Source: Apilactobacillus waqarii | GTDB lineage: Bacteria; Bacillota; Bacilli; Lactobacillales; Lactobacillaceae | NCBI RefSeq assembly: GCF_019061205.1 | Contig: NZ_JAHQYH010000003.1 | Span: forward strand, 62,001-126,000 | Direction: 5' to 3' | Length of the DNA stretch: 64,000 bases | In this document: piece by piece, positions 33,816 to 42,702 of the stretch | How positions within the stretch are numbered: position 1 is the first letter of the stretch | Layout: the number at the start of each line of letters is the position of its first letter | Position numbers and translations under genes: made by a program | Notes under the pieces: generated by a model | The model's input: the letters and a program-made list of their open reading frames with translations, nothing else | Told to the model about the DNA's origin: nothing | The model's database searches: none

Positions 33816-36236
33816 TTAGTCCTTGTTGAAGGGTAGTTCAACCGCTGAGTCTGATAAATCGATGGTGTACTTCACATCTTGGTTACCACGAATTGACTTG
33901 TCAAAGTCGGTTGCATAGATAACAACAGCTAGTTGGTGACCAGCCTTAACCTTGTAGACATTTGGTTGTAAATCAAAGTTAACTTCGTAGAATTCATCAG
34001 CCTTTAGATCACTTACTTGGTAAGCGTTGTTCCTGTTTTGCATGTTGATATGACCTTCAGCAATCTTCTTAAATGGAGTCTTCTTACGACTCATCTTGAA
34101 TTCGCGAAGGTTGTCTTCACGCCATAGGTAGCCTAATTGAATCCTAGCGTGGTCAACAGATTCTGGTTGAGCGTTTAATCTGAAGTCTTCACCTAAATCG
34201 ATTAGTTGGGCACTTAGCATACCGAAGTCTTTTGAAGATGATGCGGTCAAGTGGATGTGTGCCTTACCGTTGATAGTGACATCCTTTAGAAGCCTGTCGA
34301 AGGTAAAGACGACACGGTTGTCATTGATAGGAGCATCGCTTCCACCAATTACCAAGTCGTTTTCCCACTTGTTGACGTCATTGCAGTATGATTCAAAGTC
34401 CTTTTCGTCTAGTGAGTCTGAGAAACTAACCTTGTCGTCAGCGACTTCAGAATCATCTGATGGTTTAGCTAATTCAAAACGTTTTAGGTTTTCATCTTCG
34501 TCGAATTCATCAATTGCATACCAGTTTTGGTCGGTCGCATTGTCTTGGACCAAGATGTTAGGGATTAGGTTGTCGGCGTCGTTTTCAACTTCCATTAACT
34601 TGTTGGTGAACCATAGGTTGACCATGTCAGTGAAATCAAGTGATTGGAATGCATTAATGTAGATGTGTTGACCTTGGTGTAAAATCATCTTCTTTGAGAT
34701 GTTTAATGGGTCAACGGCATGCCAGATGTTTGCGACATTAATTGGTTTGACGTTTTCGTCGTTTAAACCGTGAATGAAGAACATGTCAGCCTTAATCTTC
34801 TTAGCGTCGTTTAGGTAGTTACGCTTGTCCCAAAAGGCGTTGTAATCACCAGATTCTCGATCTTGTTCGTTAGTGATGTTGGTTAAATGGATTTCCCATT
34901 TCTTTTCGTTCTTGATGTCTTCGGCAGCGGATTTCTTACGACTGTAAGTTTCGGCAGCTAATACATCGGCATCTTCACCTTGGAAACCACCGGGTGCCAT
35001 GACTAGTCCGTTTTCACGGTAGTAGTCATACCAACTAGAGATAGCGGCTTCAACTAGGCAGGCCTTTAATCCAGCAACACCAGTTGTGGCAGCAGCAATT
35101 TGTAAGGTACCTAAGTATGAACGACCAGACATTGCGACGTTACCATTTGACCAGTAGGCTTCGATTTGATTGTTGTCAGTACGGTTGGTAAATGCAACAC
35201 GGTTGCCGGCAAGCCATTCGATAACGGCAGTTGCTGAGATGGTTTCATACTTATCACCAGTGGTTCTAAAACCGTCTGATTCGTAAGTACCGATACCAGC
35301 GGAGTAGACAACGGCGTATCCACGAGCTAAGAAGTAATCGTTTAGAGTGTATGATTGTTCACGGCTAAATGTTTGTTCAGCCTTTCTAGTCTTACCTTCA
35401 ACGTTACGTGCGGCAGGTAGTTCTGGTTCTTTTTCCTTCTTACTGATGTCTGATAGAGATACAGTGTTGGGTTCTTTGTGCTTAAGACCTAGGTTAACGT
35501 TGTGGGTTAACTTTTCTCCGTCGGCATCGTTGGTGCCTTGGTTGTAAGGACTAGCGGTAAAGATGACCGGAACGGCTTTCTTGTTGCTTTCCTTTGGACG
35601 AACGATTTCAGTCTTTAGTAGGTCTAACTTACCGTCGTTGTCGGTGTCCATTGGGGCTTCAACATAGACAACTTCGCGAATTAGGTCGTTAGTGTCATAG
35701 ACCGGCATACTCTTACCATTGAAGATAAGTGGCTTGTCGAATTGGTTGTAGTTTTGCGCGAAGTAGCCTTCACCGGCTAGGTAGTCGATTAAAGTTACAC
35801 CGTATTTAGTGTGGGTATTTAGTAGAAGATACCATGCACAAATCACGTCGTATAGGTTCATTGGATCATGAACGTCGGCGACTGGTAGGTTTAGGGTTTG
35901 CATCTTAGTGATTGAGTTATCGATTAAGAAGTCTTCACCGACTGTGAATTGTAGAAGTTGTAACGCAATGTTGTAAAACGCAATCTTGGATAGTGGCGCG
36001 TTTTTGTCTAGGTAGGTTAGTGCGTCATCTTCGAAACTAGCCATGATTTGTGAGATTTTTTGTCCTCGAATGGCTAAACTTTGTGAATCTAAAAAGTAAG
36101 TCATCAAGAAGTGTTTTAATAGTGCTGATGGGTTGTCAATTTTATCAGTTTCTTCGTCTAAGAAATGAATAGCTCGTAATTCGTTCTTAGCAACTTTTAA
36201 ATTGTAATCAGCAATTGCATATTGATGATTTTTCAT
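33816..36236 (-). CDS. pepX: X-prolyl dipeptidyl aminopeptidase
   Basis: The 806-residue serine peptidase of family S15 releases X-Pro dipeptides from the N-terminus of peptides. The catalytic serine is in MSGRSYLGTLQIA; FFIHGLNDENVKP is the conserved Asp loop and HQGQH the His. The N-terminal helical domain, central alpha/beta-hydrolase and C-terminal jelly-roll (residues about 580 on) are all of normal length. It is cytosolic, with no signal peptide. GGAGAAT precedes the ATG. It is upstream of pepI and complements the oligopeptide importer encoded further on. Confidence 0.95.
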   Translation of the reverse strand: MKNHQYAIADYNLKVAKNELRAIHFLDEETDKIDNPSALLKHFLMTYFLDSQSLAIRGQKISQIMASFEDDALTYLDKNAPLSKIAFYNIALQLLQFTVGEDFLIDNSITKMQTLNLPVADVHDPMNLYDVICAWYLLLNTHTKYGVTLIDYLAGEGYFAQNYNQFDKPLIFNGKSMPVYDTNDLIREVVYVEAPMDTDNDGKLDLLKTEIVRPKESNKKAVPVIFTASPYNQGTNDADGEKLTHNVNLGLKHKEPNTVSLSDISKKEKEPELPAARNVEGKTRKAEQTFSREQSYTLNDYFLARGYAVVYSAGIGTYESDGFRTTGDKYETISATAVIEWLAGNRVAFTNRTDNNQIEAYWSNGNVAMSGRSYLGTLQIAAATTGVAGLKACLVEAAISSWYDYYRENGLVMAPGGFQGEDADVLAAETYSRKKSAAEDIKNEKKWEIHLTNITNEQDRESGDYNAFWDKRNYLNDAKKIKADMFFIHGLNDENVKPINVANIWHAVDPLNISKKMILHQGQHIYINAFQSLDFTDMVNLWFTNKLMEVENDADNLIPNILVQDNATDQNWYAIDEFDEDENLKRFELAKPSDDSEVADDKVSFSDSLDEKDFESYCNDVNKWENDLVIGGSDAPINDNRVVFTFDRLLKDVTINGKAHIHLTASSSKDFGMLSAQLIDLGEDFRLNAQPESVDHARIQLGYLWREDNLREFKMSRKKTPFKKIAEGHINMQNRNNAYQVSDLKADEFYEVNFDLQPNVYKVKAGHQLAVVIYATDFDKSIRGNQDVKYTIDLSDSAVELPFNKD

Positions 36237-36377
36237 AATTATTCTCCTAACTTATGTATAGGTTTGCTTTCATTATATCAGATTAAGCAAAACATCTATT
36301 CAGTTTTACTGATAAATACTTAATGATAATCTAGCAAAATGATATAATGATAGCAAATCAAATGTGGAGGGATGATT

Positions 36378-36794
36378 ATGGTAACAGAGATTGACGGAGG
36401 TGCCATCGTGTACCGCGTAGTTGATAACAAACCAGTCTACCTATTAGAAAAAAGTGCTACTAGTGACTTCTGGGGCTTTCCTAAGGGTCACGTTGAAGGC
36501 GATGAAACGCTAGAACAAGCAGCTATTAGAGAAATTAAGGAAGAAACTGGCATTGATGCCACCATTGATACCGAATTTAGTATTGATGCAAACTATGACA
36601 TGAAAAACGGTCACCATAAAGTGGTTACTTTCTATACTTCTCAAGTCGATAGTGATAAAGTGACGCTACAGGCTGAAGAAATCAGCGACTATGTCTGGGC
36701 TCCATTTGACGAAGCAATGAAGACCGTTACCTTTGATAATCTAAAAGACATTTTGAAACATACTAACGAATACATCGTAGAAAAGCTGGGATAG
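36378..36794 (+). CDS. Nudix hydrolase (Ap4A-hydrolase type)
   Basis: A 138-residue Nudix enzyme. The box reads GHVEGDETLEQAAIREIKEE followed by TG-I, with all G, E, R, E, E positions conserved. The preceding FWGFPKGH is typical of the bis(5'-nucleosyl)-tetraphosphatase branch, which cleaves dinucleoside polyphosphates. The ATG at 36378 has GGAGGG about six bases upstream; an ATG at 36372 overlaps that site. It is followed after three bases by a guanylate-kinase-like gene, suggesting a nucleotide-related two-gene operon. Confidence 0.9.
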   Translation: MVTEIDGGAIVYRVVDNKPVYLLEKSATSDFWGFPKGHVEGDETLEQAAIREIKEETGIDATIDTEFSIDANYDMKNGHHKVVTFYTSQVDSDKVTLQAEEISDYVWAPFDEAMKTVTFDNLKDILKHTNEYIVEKLG

Positions 36795-36797
36795 CCA

Positions 36798-37352
36798 ATG
36801 GATGCAAAGAAATTAATAGTGATTACCGGTCCGGCGGGAAGTGGTAAGACTTCTCTTCGCGACTACGTGATTGACAAGTACCACGCAGCTAAAGTAATTA
36901 CACATACCACAAGAGCACCACGAGATGGTGAACAAAATGGTATTGATTATTATTTTGAAAATAACGAATCATTTAATCAATTGCATTTATTGGAACACGT
37001 TGAATATTCACATGCTAAGTACGGATCCTCAATGGAGGGCATTAACGAAGCATGGGCCAAAAATGATTTAGCAATTATTGTCTTAGATACATTAGGGGCA
37101 GCTACATATAAGAAAAAACTAGGTGATCAAGCAATCGTCTGGTTTGTCCAAGTCAACGACCCAGTTATCTTACGCGAACGAATGATTAAACGCGGTGATG
37201 ATATCGAACGTGTTAATCAACGAATTTGCAGTAACGAATACAAACGCGATATTGAAATCCCAGACAACTTAAAAGATGTAGCTACTATCATTGAGAATAA
37301 TGATTGGCAAAAAGCGCAAAACCAAGTTGACGAATTAATCAAAACAAACTAA
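36798..37352 (+). CDS. Guanylate kinase-like P-loop kinase
   Basis: The 184-residue protein has ITGPAGSGKTSLRDYVI as its P-loop, then THTTRAPRDGEQNGIDYYF, the Gmk substrate-binding signature, and LEHVEYSHAKYGSS. This is the guanylate-kinase fold, but the sequence is short and divergent and may be a paralogue rather than the housekeeping gmk. It could phosphorylate a nucleotide or act as a non-nucleotide kinase. It begins just after the Nudix gene. A terminator follows. Its specificity is unknown. Confidence 0.82.
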   Translation: MDAKKLIVITGPAGSGKTSLRDYVIDKYHAAKVITHTTRAPRDGEQNGIDYYFENNESFNQLHLLEHVEYSHAKYGSSMEGINEAWAKNDLAIIVLDTLGAATYKKKLGDQAIVWFVQVNDPVILRERMIKRGDDIERVNQRICSNEYKRDIEIPDNLKDVATIIENNDWQKAQNQVDELIKTN

Positions 37353-37356
37353 AAAA

Positions 37357-37385
37357 AGACCTAACATGAAGTTAGGTCTTTTTAT
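37357..37385. terminator. Terminator, kinase gene / azlD
   Basis: AGACCTAAC (37357-37365) pairs with GTTAGGTCT (37371-37379), T-run following; A-run before serves the convergent gene. Confidence 0.9.
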
Positions 37386-37709
37386 TTATATTAATCGAAT
37401 GATTGCTAATGAGATAATTCCGACAATCACGACCACCAATAAACTCTTGGTGATGATTGCAGCAATAACTGATGGGATTGATGCGATTAGGTTTTCCCAG
37501 TTGATGGAAGGTAAGTGGCCCAGGTGTTGGACGAATAGTTGTGAGAACCACAACGTTGCCATGATCACGATGGGGACGAAACTTAAAAACTCTTCAACTG
37601 GTTTCGATAGTTTGAATTTCTTTAATAGGATGAACGGCATCACACGTGACAACCAGGTAACTAGCGTACATCCAATCACGGTTAGTAGGACGAAATTAAA
37701 AGAAGACAT
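37386..37709 (-). CDS. azlD: Branched-chain amino acid exporter small subunit AzlD
   Basis: The 107-residue membrane protein has three or four hydrophobic segments and the family opening CTLVTWLSRVMPFILL. Together with AzlC it forms a branched-chain amino acid exporter. The start codon overlaps the azlC 3' end by 14 bases, so translation is coupled. Length is typical for AzlD. No regulator of the Lrp type lies nearby. Confidence 0.9.
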   Translation of the reverse strand: MSSFNFVLLTVIGCTLVTWLSRVMPFILLKKFKLSKPVEEFLSFVPIVIMATLWFSQLFVQHLGHLPSINWENLIASIPSVIAAIITKSLLVVVIVGIISLAIIRLI

Positions 37710-38403
37710 GTTTGATAATCACTCCAATCAGACAAGTAATTAGTGTTACTAGTAGGATTAATAGGTTGCTTGGAATAAAGATTAATCCAATAAATACCAT
37801 GATGAAGGTGATTAAAATCATCAGTAGTTTTAATTTCAATGGCATACCGTTTTTGGCAATCACTTGTAAGTAAAGTAGCCCTATAAACATTGCGACAAGG
37901 GCAAAGTCTAACCCAATTGCGTATGGATCATGAATGAAACTACCGGCTACAGCTCCTACAAATGAGGCACCGGCCCAAGTTAAGTAAGAAACGATGTTGG
38001 CGGTATTGAACCAGGTAAACGTTAACTGATTATCAGTATAGTTGACCTTATTCATACCCAACGCAAAACTCTCATCGGTTAAAAAAGATCCAATTAAGAT
38101 GTTTTTGAGCATCGAATCGTTTTTGAAATATGGTGCAGTGGTAATACTCATTAGGATCATTCTGGAGTTGACCAGAAAAATCGCTAGCACAATCGAGAAA
38201 ACTGGATTGTGTAAAGCCATCATTGATACCAAAATGAATTGCGCTGATCCAGCATAGACGGTCAATGACAAAATGGCGACTAGCCAGGGGCTAAAGCCAA
38301 GGGATTTCCCGATAATCCCAAAGGCGAGACCGATTCCGATGTAGCCAAACATGGTGGGAATACTATCTTTGATTGCTGCTTTTGCGGTTAGCTGATTGTC
38401 GAT
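37696..38403 (-). CDS. azlC: Branched-chain amino acid exporter large subunit AzlC, start unclear
   Basis: The membrane protein has five or six hydrophobic segments and the family signature GYIGIGLAFGI, then SLTVYAGSAQFIL. An ATG at 38352 gives 218 residues, but it sits in the middle of the family's AxKDSIPxMxGYIGIG opening and lacks a ribosome site. The frame continues upstream (AIKDSIPT is conserved in character) to ATC at 38403, before which AAGGATG and GATGAGG occur; an in-frame TGA lies just beyond. Either ATC is the start or one base has been gained or lost after an out-of-frame ATG. It follows hflX with a short gap. Confidence 0.7.
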   Translation of the reverse strand: MDNQLTAKAAIKDSIPTMFGYIGIGLAFGIIGKSLGFSPWLVAILSLTVYAGSAQFILVSMMALHNPVFSIVLAIFLVNSRMILMSITTAPYFKNDSMLKNILIGSFLTDESFALGMNKVNYTDNQLTFTWFNTANIVSYLTWAGASFVGAVAGSFIHDPYAIGLDFALVAMFIGLLYLQVIAKNGMPLKLKLLMILITFIMVFIGLIFIPSNLLILLVTLITCLIGVIIKHVFF

Positions 38404-38428
38404 ACCTCATCACATCCTTATAAAATAG

Positions 38429-39700
38429 TTAGTTGTTAATAAGATATTGTTTAAATCGCTCGCTGTCAACAGCGGTTAGTTCAGCTTTGACCTTGGTTCC
38501 TTCAGCGACATATTCGGTTGAAAGCACGTTGGCCTTAGTGTTTAGGTAGTTGACGATGTCACCTTTATCAAACGGAATTAAAAATTCTTCGGTGACATAA
38601 TCCTTGTAACTGTTTTCTCTAATGATTTGAACTAATTCATCGATGGAGTCCTCTTCTAGAGCTGCCATGATTAGGTTGTCACCGGCACGTTGTGGACGGG
38701 GTTCGTCTAAGATGTCGGCTTTATTGAAGACGGTAATCATTGGGATGTTTTCGACCCCGATTTCCTTCAACGTTTGTTCAGTGGTCTTCATCATTAGTTC
38801 CTTATTTTCATCGGCTTCGTCGACTACTTGGACCAATAAGTCTGCGTTGGCAGCTTCAGCCAAAGTCGAACGGAAGGCCTTTACCAATTGGTGAGGTAAC
38901 TTACTTACGAAACCAACGGTATCAGATAACAACATGGTCTTGTTGTCGTCGAAAATTAGTTTTCTAACGCTGGTATCCAAGGTGGCAAACAACATGTTTT
39001 TAACCATTACTTGCTTTTCTTGGTTTTCACCGTAGCGATTAACCAGTTGGTTCATGATGGTCGACTTACCTGCATTGGTGTATCCCACCAAAGCAACAGT
39101 AGGGATGTTTTTACCATCACGTTGCTTTCTTTGGGTTAAGTCTGATTTTTGGATGTCCTTTAGTTCTTGTTTGATGTGAGAAATATCTTTTTCAATCACA
39201 CGACGGTTTAATTCCAGTTGAGATTCACCGGAACCACGGTTGGTGAATCCACCACCACCGCTACCAGTTTGTTGATCTAGTCGTTGGCTAGCACTGGTGT
39301 GCAAACGTGGTAGTTGGTATTGCAACTTGGCCAATTGAACTTGCAGTTTGGCTTCGTGAGTTCTGGCACGGTTGGCAAAGATTTCCAAAATTAGACCAGT
39401 ACGGTCGATGATTTTTGTTTCTGTTTGCTTTTCTAAGTTTCTGATTTGGCTAGGTGATAGTTCATCGTTAACAATGACCATGTCAGCGTCTTTGTCTAAG
39501 ACGGTCATCTTTAGTTCCTCAACTTTACCTTTACCGAAGTATGTGGCTTTATCGGGATGATCTAGCTTTTGAACCAGACGAGCCACAACTTCTAGGTTAT
39601 TAGCTTCAGCTAAGGCAGCTAATTCAGTCATTGAGTACTCGAATTGCTCATTGTCTAGGTTTAAACCGATGATAACGGCAGTTTGTTGTTCTGTATCCAA
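38429..39700 (-). CDS. hflX: GTPase HflX
   Basis: A 423-residue ribosome-associated GTPase. The N-terminal domain includes YFGKGKVEELK and the typical LVNDELSPSQIRNLE-like block (VNDELSPSQIRNLEK). The GTPase domain has G1 GYTNAGKST, G3 LLSDTVGFVSKLPHQL and G4 VFNKAD. A basic RLDQQTGSGGGGF linker connects them. The start is the TTG at 39700, with AAGGAGG seven bases upstream. HflX splits stalled ribosomes in characterised bacteria. azlCD follow on the same strand. Confidence 0.94.
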   Translation of the reverse strand: MDTEQQTAVIIGLNLDNEQFEYSMTELAALAEANNLEVVARLVQKLDHPDKATYFGKGKVEELKMTVLDKDADMVIVNDELSPSQIRNLEKQTETKIIDRTGLILEIFANRARTHEAKLQVQLAKLQYQLPRLHTSASQRLDQQTGSGGGGFTNRGSGESQLELNRRVIEKDISHIKQELKDIQKSDLTQRKQRDGKNIPTVALVGYTNAGKSTIMNQLVNRYGENQEKQVMVKNMLFATLDTSVRKLIFDDNKTMLLSDTVGFVSKLPHQLVKAFRSTLAEAANADLLVQVVDEADENKELMMKTTEQTLKEIGVENIPMITVFNKADILDEPRPQRAGDNLIMAALEEDSIDELVQIIRENSYKDYVTEEFLIPFDKGDIVNYLNTKANVLSTEYVAEGTKVKAELTAVDSERFKQYLINN

Positions 39701-39822
39701 ATGAATACCTCCTTGTTATTTTTATCCATTATACCATTTACGTATCATTAATAAGAATGGTTATAAAAAAAGAAAATCGAATAAAAATTAGAGAGTTTTA
39801 ATAGAATTATGAGTGTGTCTTT

Positions 39823-39848
39823 TATAATGATTAGATTATCTAAATCAT
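39823..39848 (+). promoter_or_regulatory. Operator-like palindrome at oppA upstream promoter
   Basis: In the 317-base gap before oppA, TATAAT (39823-39828) overlaps a near-perfect palindrome ATGATTAGAT-T-ATCTAAATCAT (39827-39848). A second TTTTATAATGA occurs at about 39934-39944. The rest of the gap is AT-rich and shows no other feature. Confidence 0.45.
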
Positions 39849-40017
39849 TCATCCGGCTTGATATCTTAACGTTTTCTTTACTTTTGAGATTAAAAAGATT
39901 CAACTAAATTAGAATTAAATTAGAAAAAGTATTGCATTTTATAATGAGAAGGTGGTATCATTTTCTCAATCCTTTTAAACAAAAACTTTTTAGTAAGGAA
40001 ATTGGGGGTATTTGGAA

Positions 40018-41643
40018 ATGAAAATGAAATCCGTAGTAAAGCTAGGGGTTGTTGGTGCAGCATCAGCATTCCTACTAGCAGCTTGTGGTAATTCTTCAAA
40101 AGAATCCACAAGTAAGTATATTAACTGGCAAACCAGTTCTCAATTACCAACATTGGATGCTTCAAAAGCAACCGATACAGTTAGTTTTGGTGCGTTAAAC
40201 AATAGTAATGAAGGACTATTAGTTAACGCAGCTAACAACAAGGTAAAACCTGGTGTAGCCGAAAGTTACAAGGTATCAAAAGACGGTAAGACATATACAT
40301 TCAACTTACGTCATTCAAAATGGAGTGATGGTAAGCCCGTAACTGCCAAAGACTTCGTCTACGGTTGGCAACGTACTGTAAACCCTAAGACAGCTTCACA
40401 ATACTCATACCTATTCTCCAACGTTGCAAACGCTGATGCGATCGGTAAGGGTAAGGCACCTGTTTCATCATTAGGTATCAAAGCCGACGGTGATTACAAA
40501 GTTGTAGTTACATTAGACAAACCTCAAGATTACTTCAAGTACTTAGTAACCATGGCACCATTCTTACCACAAAGCGAATCAGCTGTTAAGAAGTTCGGTT
40601 CAGCTTACGGTACATCAAGTAAGGACATGGTATACAACGGACCATTCAAGGTTGAAGGATGGACTGGTACAAACAACTCATGGACTTTAGTTAAGAACAA
40701 GGACTACTACAATGCAAGCAAGATTAAGGTTGCTGGTGTTAAGTTCAACGTTCAAAACGATGCCAACACTTCATTAAACCAATATGAAACTGGTGAACTT
40801 GATGAAACTGCATTATCAGGTGCACAACAAGTTTCTAAGTACAAGAATTCAAGCGAATTCCATTCACAAAAACAAGCATCAACTTTCTACATCGAATTAA
40901 ACGAAAAGAAAGATCCTATCTTTAAGAACGCAAACATTAGAAAAGCTATCTCATTAGCAATTGACCGTGATGAATACACTAAGAACACTTTAGGTGACGG
41001 TTCAATCTCAGCTGTAGGTTACGTATCACCAGACATGTCAAAACGTAACGGTAAAGACTTTACTGAATACGCTGGAACTAAGACTGGTGTAACTTACAAC
41101 TTAGCAGAAGCTAAGAAACTATGGGCTAAGGGTCTAAAAGAAGTTGGTAAGAAGTCAGTTAACTACTCAATCCTATCTGATGACACTGATAACGGTAAGA
41201 AGACTACTGAATTCCTACAAACTGCTCTAGAAAAACTACCTGGCCTAAAGGTATCCGCACAAAACATTCCATTCAAGTCAAGATTAAACCGTTCACAAAA
41301 TGGTCAATTTGACATGGTTGTTAGTGCATGGGGTGCTGATTTCCCAGACCCAATTTCATTCCTACAACTATTTACTTCTGATGGTTCATACAACAACGGT
41401 AAGTGGAGCAACGCTAAATACGACGAATACGTTAAGAACGCTGAAGGCGTAGACGCAAACAACCCTGCAAAACGTTGGGACGATCTAGTAAATGCTGAAA
41501 AAGAATTAATGGCTGACCAAGGAATTATTCCTCTATACCACCAAGTAACTTCTGAAGCTATCAAGCCTCGTGTAAGTGGTGTACAATTCTTCCCTACTGG
41601 CTCACCTTACGACTTTAGAGATGCTACTATTTCAAAGAAGTAA
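40018..41643 (+). CDS. oppA: Oligopeptide ABC transporter substrate-binding lipoprotein
   Basis: The 541-residue protein is a lipid-anchored peptide receptor. The signal peptide ends in the lipobox LLAAC (Cys about residue 25). The mature protein starts with a short Ser-rich linker and then the SBP family 5 domain, with KWSDGKPVTAKDFVYGWQR and NIRKAISLAIDRDEY. It delivers peptides to OppBCDF. The ATG at 40018 has GGGGG nine bases upstream; other frame starts at 40012 (TTG) and 40024 (ATG) are possible. A stable stem-loop separates it from oppB and probably allows excess OppA. Confidence 0.93.
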   Translation: MKMKSVVKLGVVGAASAFLLAACGNSSKESTSKYINWQTSSQLPTLDASKATDTVSFGALNNSNEGLLVNAANNKVKPGVAESYKVSKDGKTYTFNLRHSKWSDGKPVTAKDFVYGWQRTVNPKTASQYSYLFSNVANADAIGKGKAPVSSLGIKADGDYKVVVTLDKPQDYFKYLVTMAPFLPQSESAVKKFGSAYGTSSKDMVYNGPFKVEGWTGTNNSWTLVKNKDYYNASKIKVAGVKFNVQNDANTSLNQYETGELDETALSGAQQVSKYKNSSEFHSQKQASTFYIELNEKKDPIFKNANIRKAISLAIDRDEYTKNTLGDGSISAVGYVSPDMSKRNGKDFTEYAGTKTGVTYNLAEAKKLWAKGLKEVGKKSVNYSILSDDTDNGKKTTEFLQTALEKLPGLKVSAQNIPFKSRLNRSQNGQFDMVVSAWGADFPDPISFLQLFTSDGSYNNGKWSNAKYDEYVKNAEGVDANNPAKRWDDLVNAEKELMADQGIIPLYHQVTSEAIKPRVSGVQFFPTGSPYDFRDATISKK

Positions 41644-41671
41644 AACCTAATTAAATTAAGTTTTTCATTGT

Positions 41672-41723
41672 GAAGAGTTTTAGATAGCTACTATAATGGA
41701 TGTAGTCGAATCTAAAACTCTTC
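41672..41723 (+). promoter_or_regulatory. Intercistronic stem-loop, oppA-oppB
   Basis: A 14-base-pair perfect stem (41672-41685 with 41710-41723) with an inner CTAC/GTAG helix and no T-run after it. It is not an ordinary terminator and probably stabilises the oppA 3' end or allows partial readthrough to oppB. Confidence 0.75.
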
Positions 41724-41771
41724 CGTACATAAAGGGGAATTTTCCCTGAAAGATTGTGAGGATAAAATAAT

Positions 41772-42701
41772 ATGGTTAAGTTTTTAGCAAAACGAGTTTT
41801 CTACTTGTTATTAACGTTATTCATAGTTGTCACTGTGACATTCTTCTTAATGAAGTTAATGCCAGGGACTCCATTGACTAACGAAGCCAAGCTTTCTCCA
41901 GCTGAACGTTACATGGTGTTAAAACAATACGGCTTGGATAAACCAGTTTGGCAACAATACATTAGTTACCTAGTGAACGCCGTTCAAGGTAACTTTGGAA
42001 CATCATTCCAATTCAGTGATCAACCAGTTTCATACCTAATCTCAAGTCGTATGGGACCATCACTTCTATTGGGTGCTCAAGCAATGGTTGTTGGTGTTAT
42101 CGCCGGTATCATTGTTGGTGCTGTCGGGGCAATCAAGAAGAGTACTTGGGTTGATACTTCAACTACTATCATCTCAATTCTAGGAATTTCAATTCCTTCA
42201 TTCGTCTTCTCAGTATTACTACAATATGTAATTGCTTTGAAGTGGGGATTACTACCAATCGCCGGTTGGAGTGGATTTGCATACACAATTCTTCCAACAT
42301 TAGCATTGGCAGCAATGCCATTAGCCGAATCAGCACGTTTCGTACGTACTGAAATGGTTGATGTTTTAAGTTCAGACTACATTGAACTAGCAAGAGCCAA
42401 GGGTCTAAGCAAGTTCGGTATCATCTACCATCATGCTTTAAGAAATAGTTTAATCCCATTGGTAACAATCATCGGGCCATTGGCCGTAAACATCATGACT
42501 GGATCACTAGTTGTTGAAAACATTTTCGCAATTCCAGGTATTGGTGAACAATTCGTTAACTCAGTGTTAACAAACGATTACCCAACAATCATGGGACTTA
42601 CAGTTATGTATTGTTTCCTATTATGTGTCGTATTATTAATTACCGACATCGTATACGGAATAATCGATCCAAGAATCAGAGTAGCGGGGGGAAGAGAATA
42701 A
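41772..42701 (+). CDS. oppB: Oligopeptide ABC transporter permease OppB
   Basis: The 309-residue permease has six transmembrane segments and the binding-protein-dependent EAA loop (LARAKGLSKFGIIYHHALRNSLIPLVT). N-terminal LTLFIVVTVTFFLMKLMPGTPL is typical of OppB. It forms the membrane channel with OppC, carrying imported peptides. Start ATG has GAGGATAAAATA upstream. The oppBCDF genes run with gaps of a few bases and are clearly one operon. Confidence 0.94.
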   Translation: MVKFLAKRVFYLLLTLFIVVTVTFFLMKLMPGTPLTNEAKLSPAERYMVLKQYGLDKPVWQQYISYLVNAVQGNFGTSFQFSDQPVSYLISSRMGPSLLLGAQAMVVGVIAGIIVGAVGAIKKSTWVDTSTTIISILGISIPSFVFSVLLQYVIALKWGLLPIAGWSGFAYTILPTLALAAMPLAESARFVRTEMVDVLSSDYIELARAKGLSKFGIIYHHALRNSLIPLVTIIGPLAVNIMTGSLVVENIFAIPGIGEQFVNSVLTNDYPTIMGLTVMYCFLLCVVLLITDIVYGIIDPRIRVAGGRE

Positions 42702-42702
42702 A

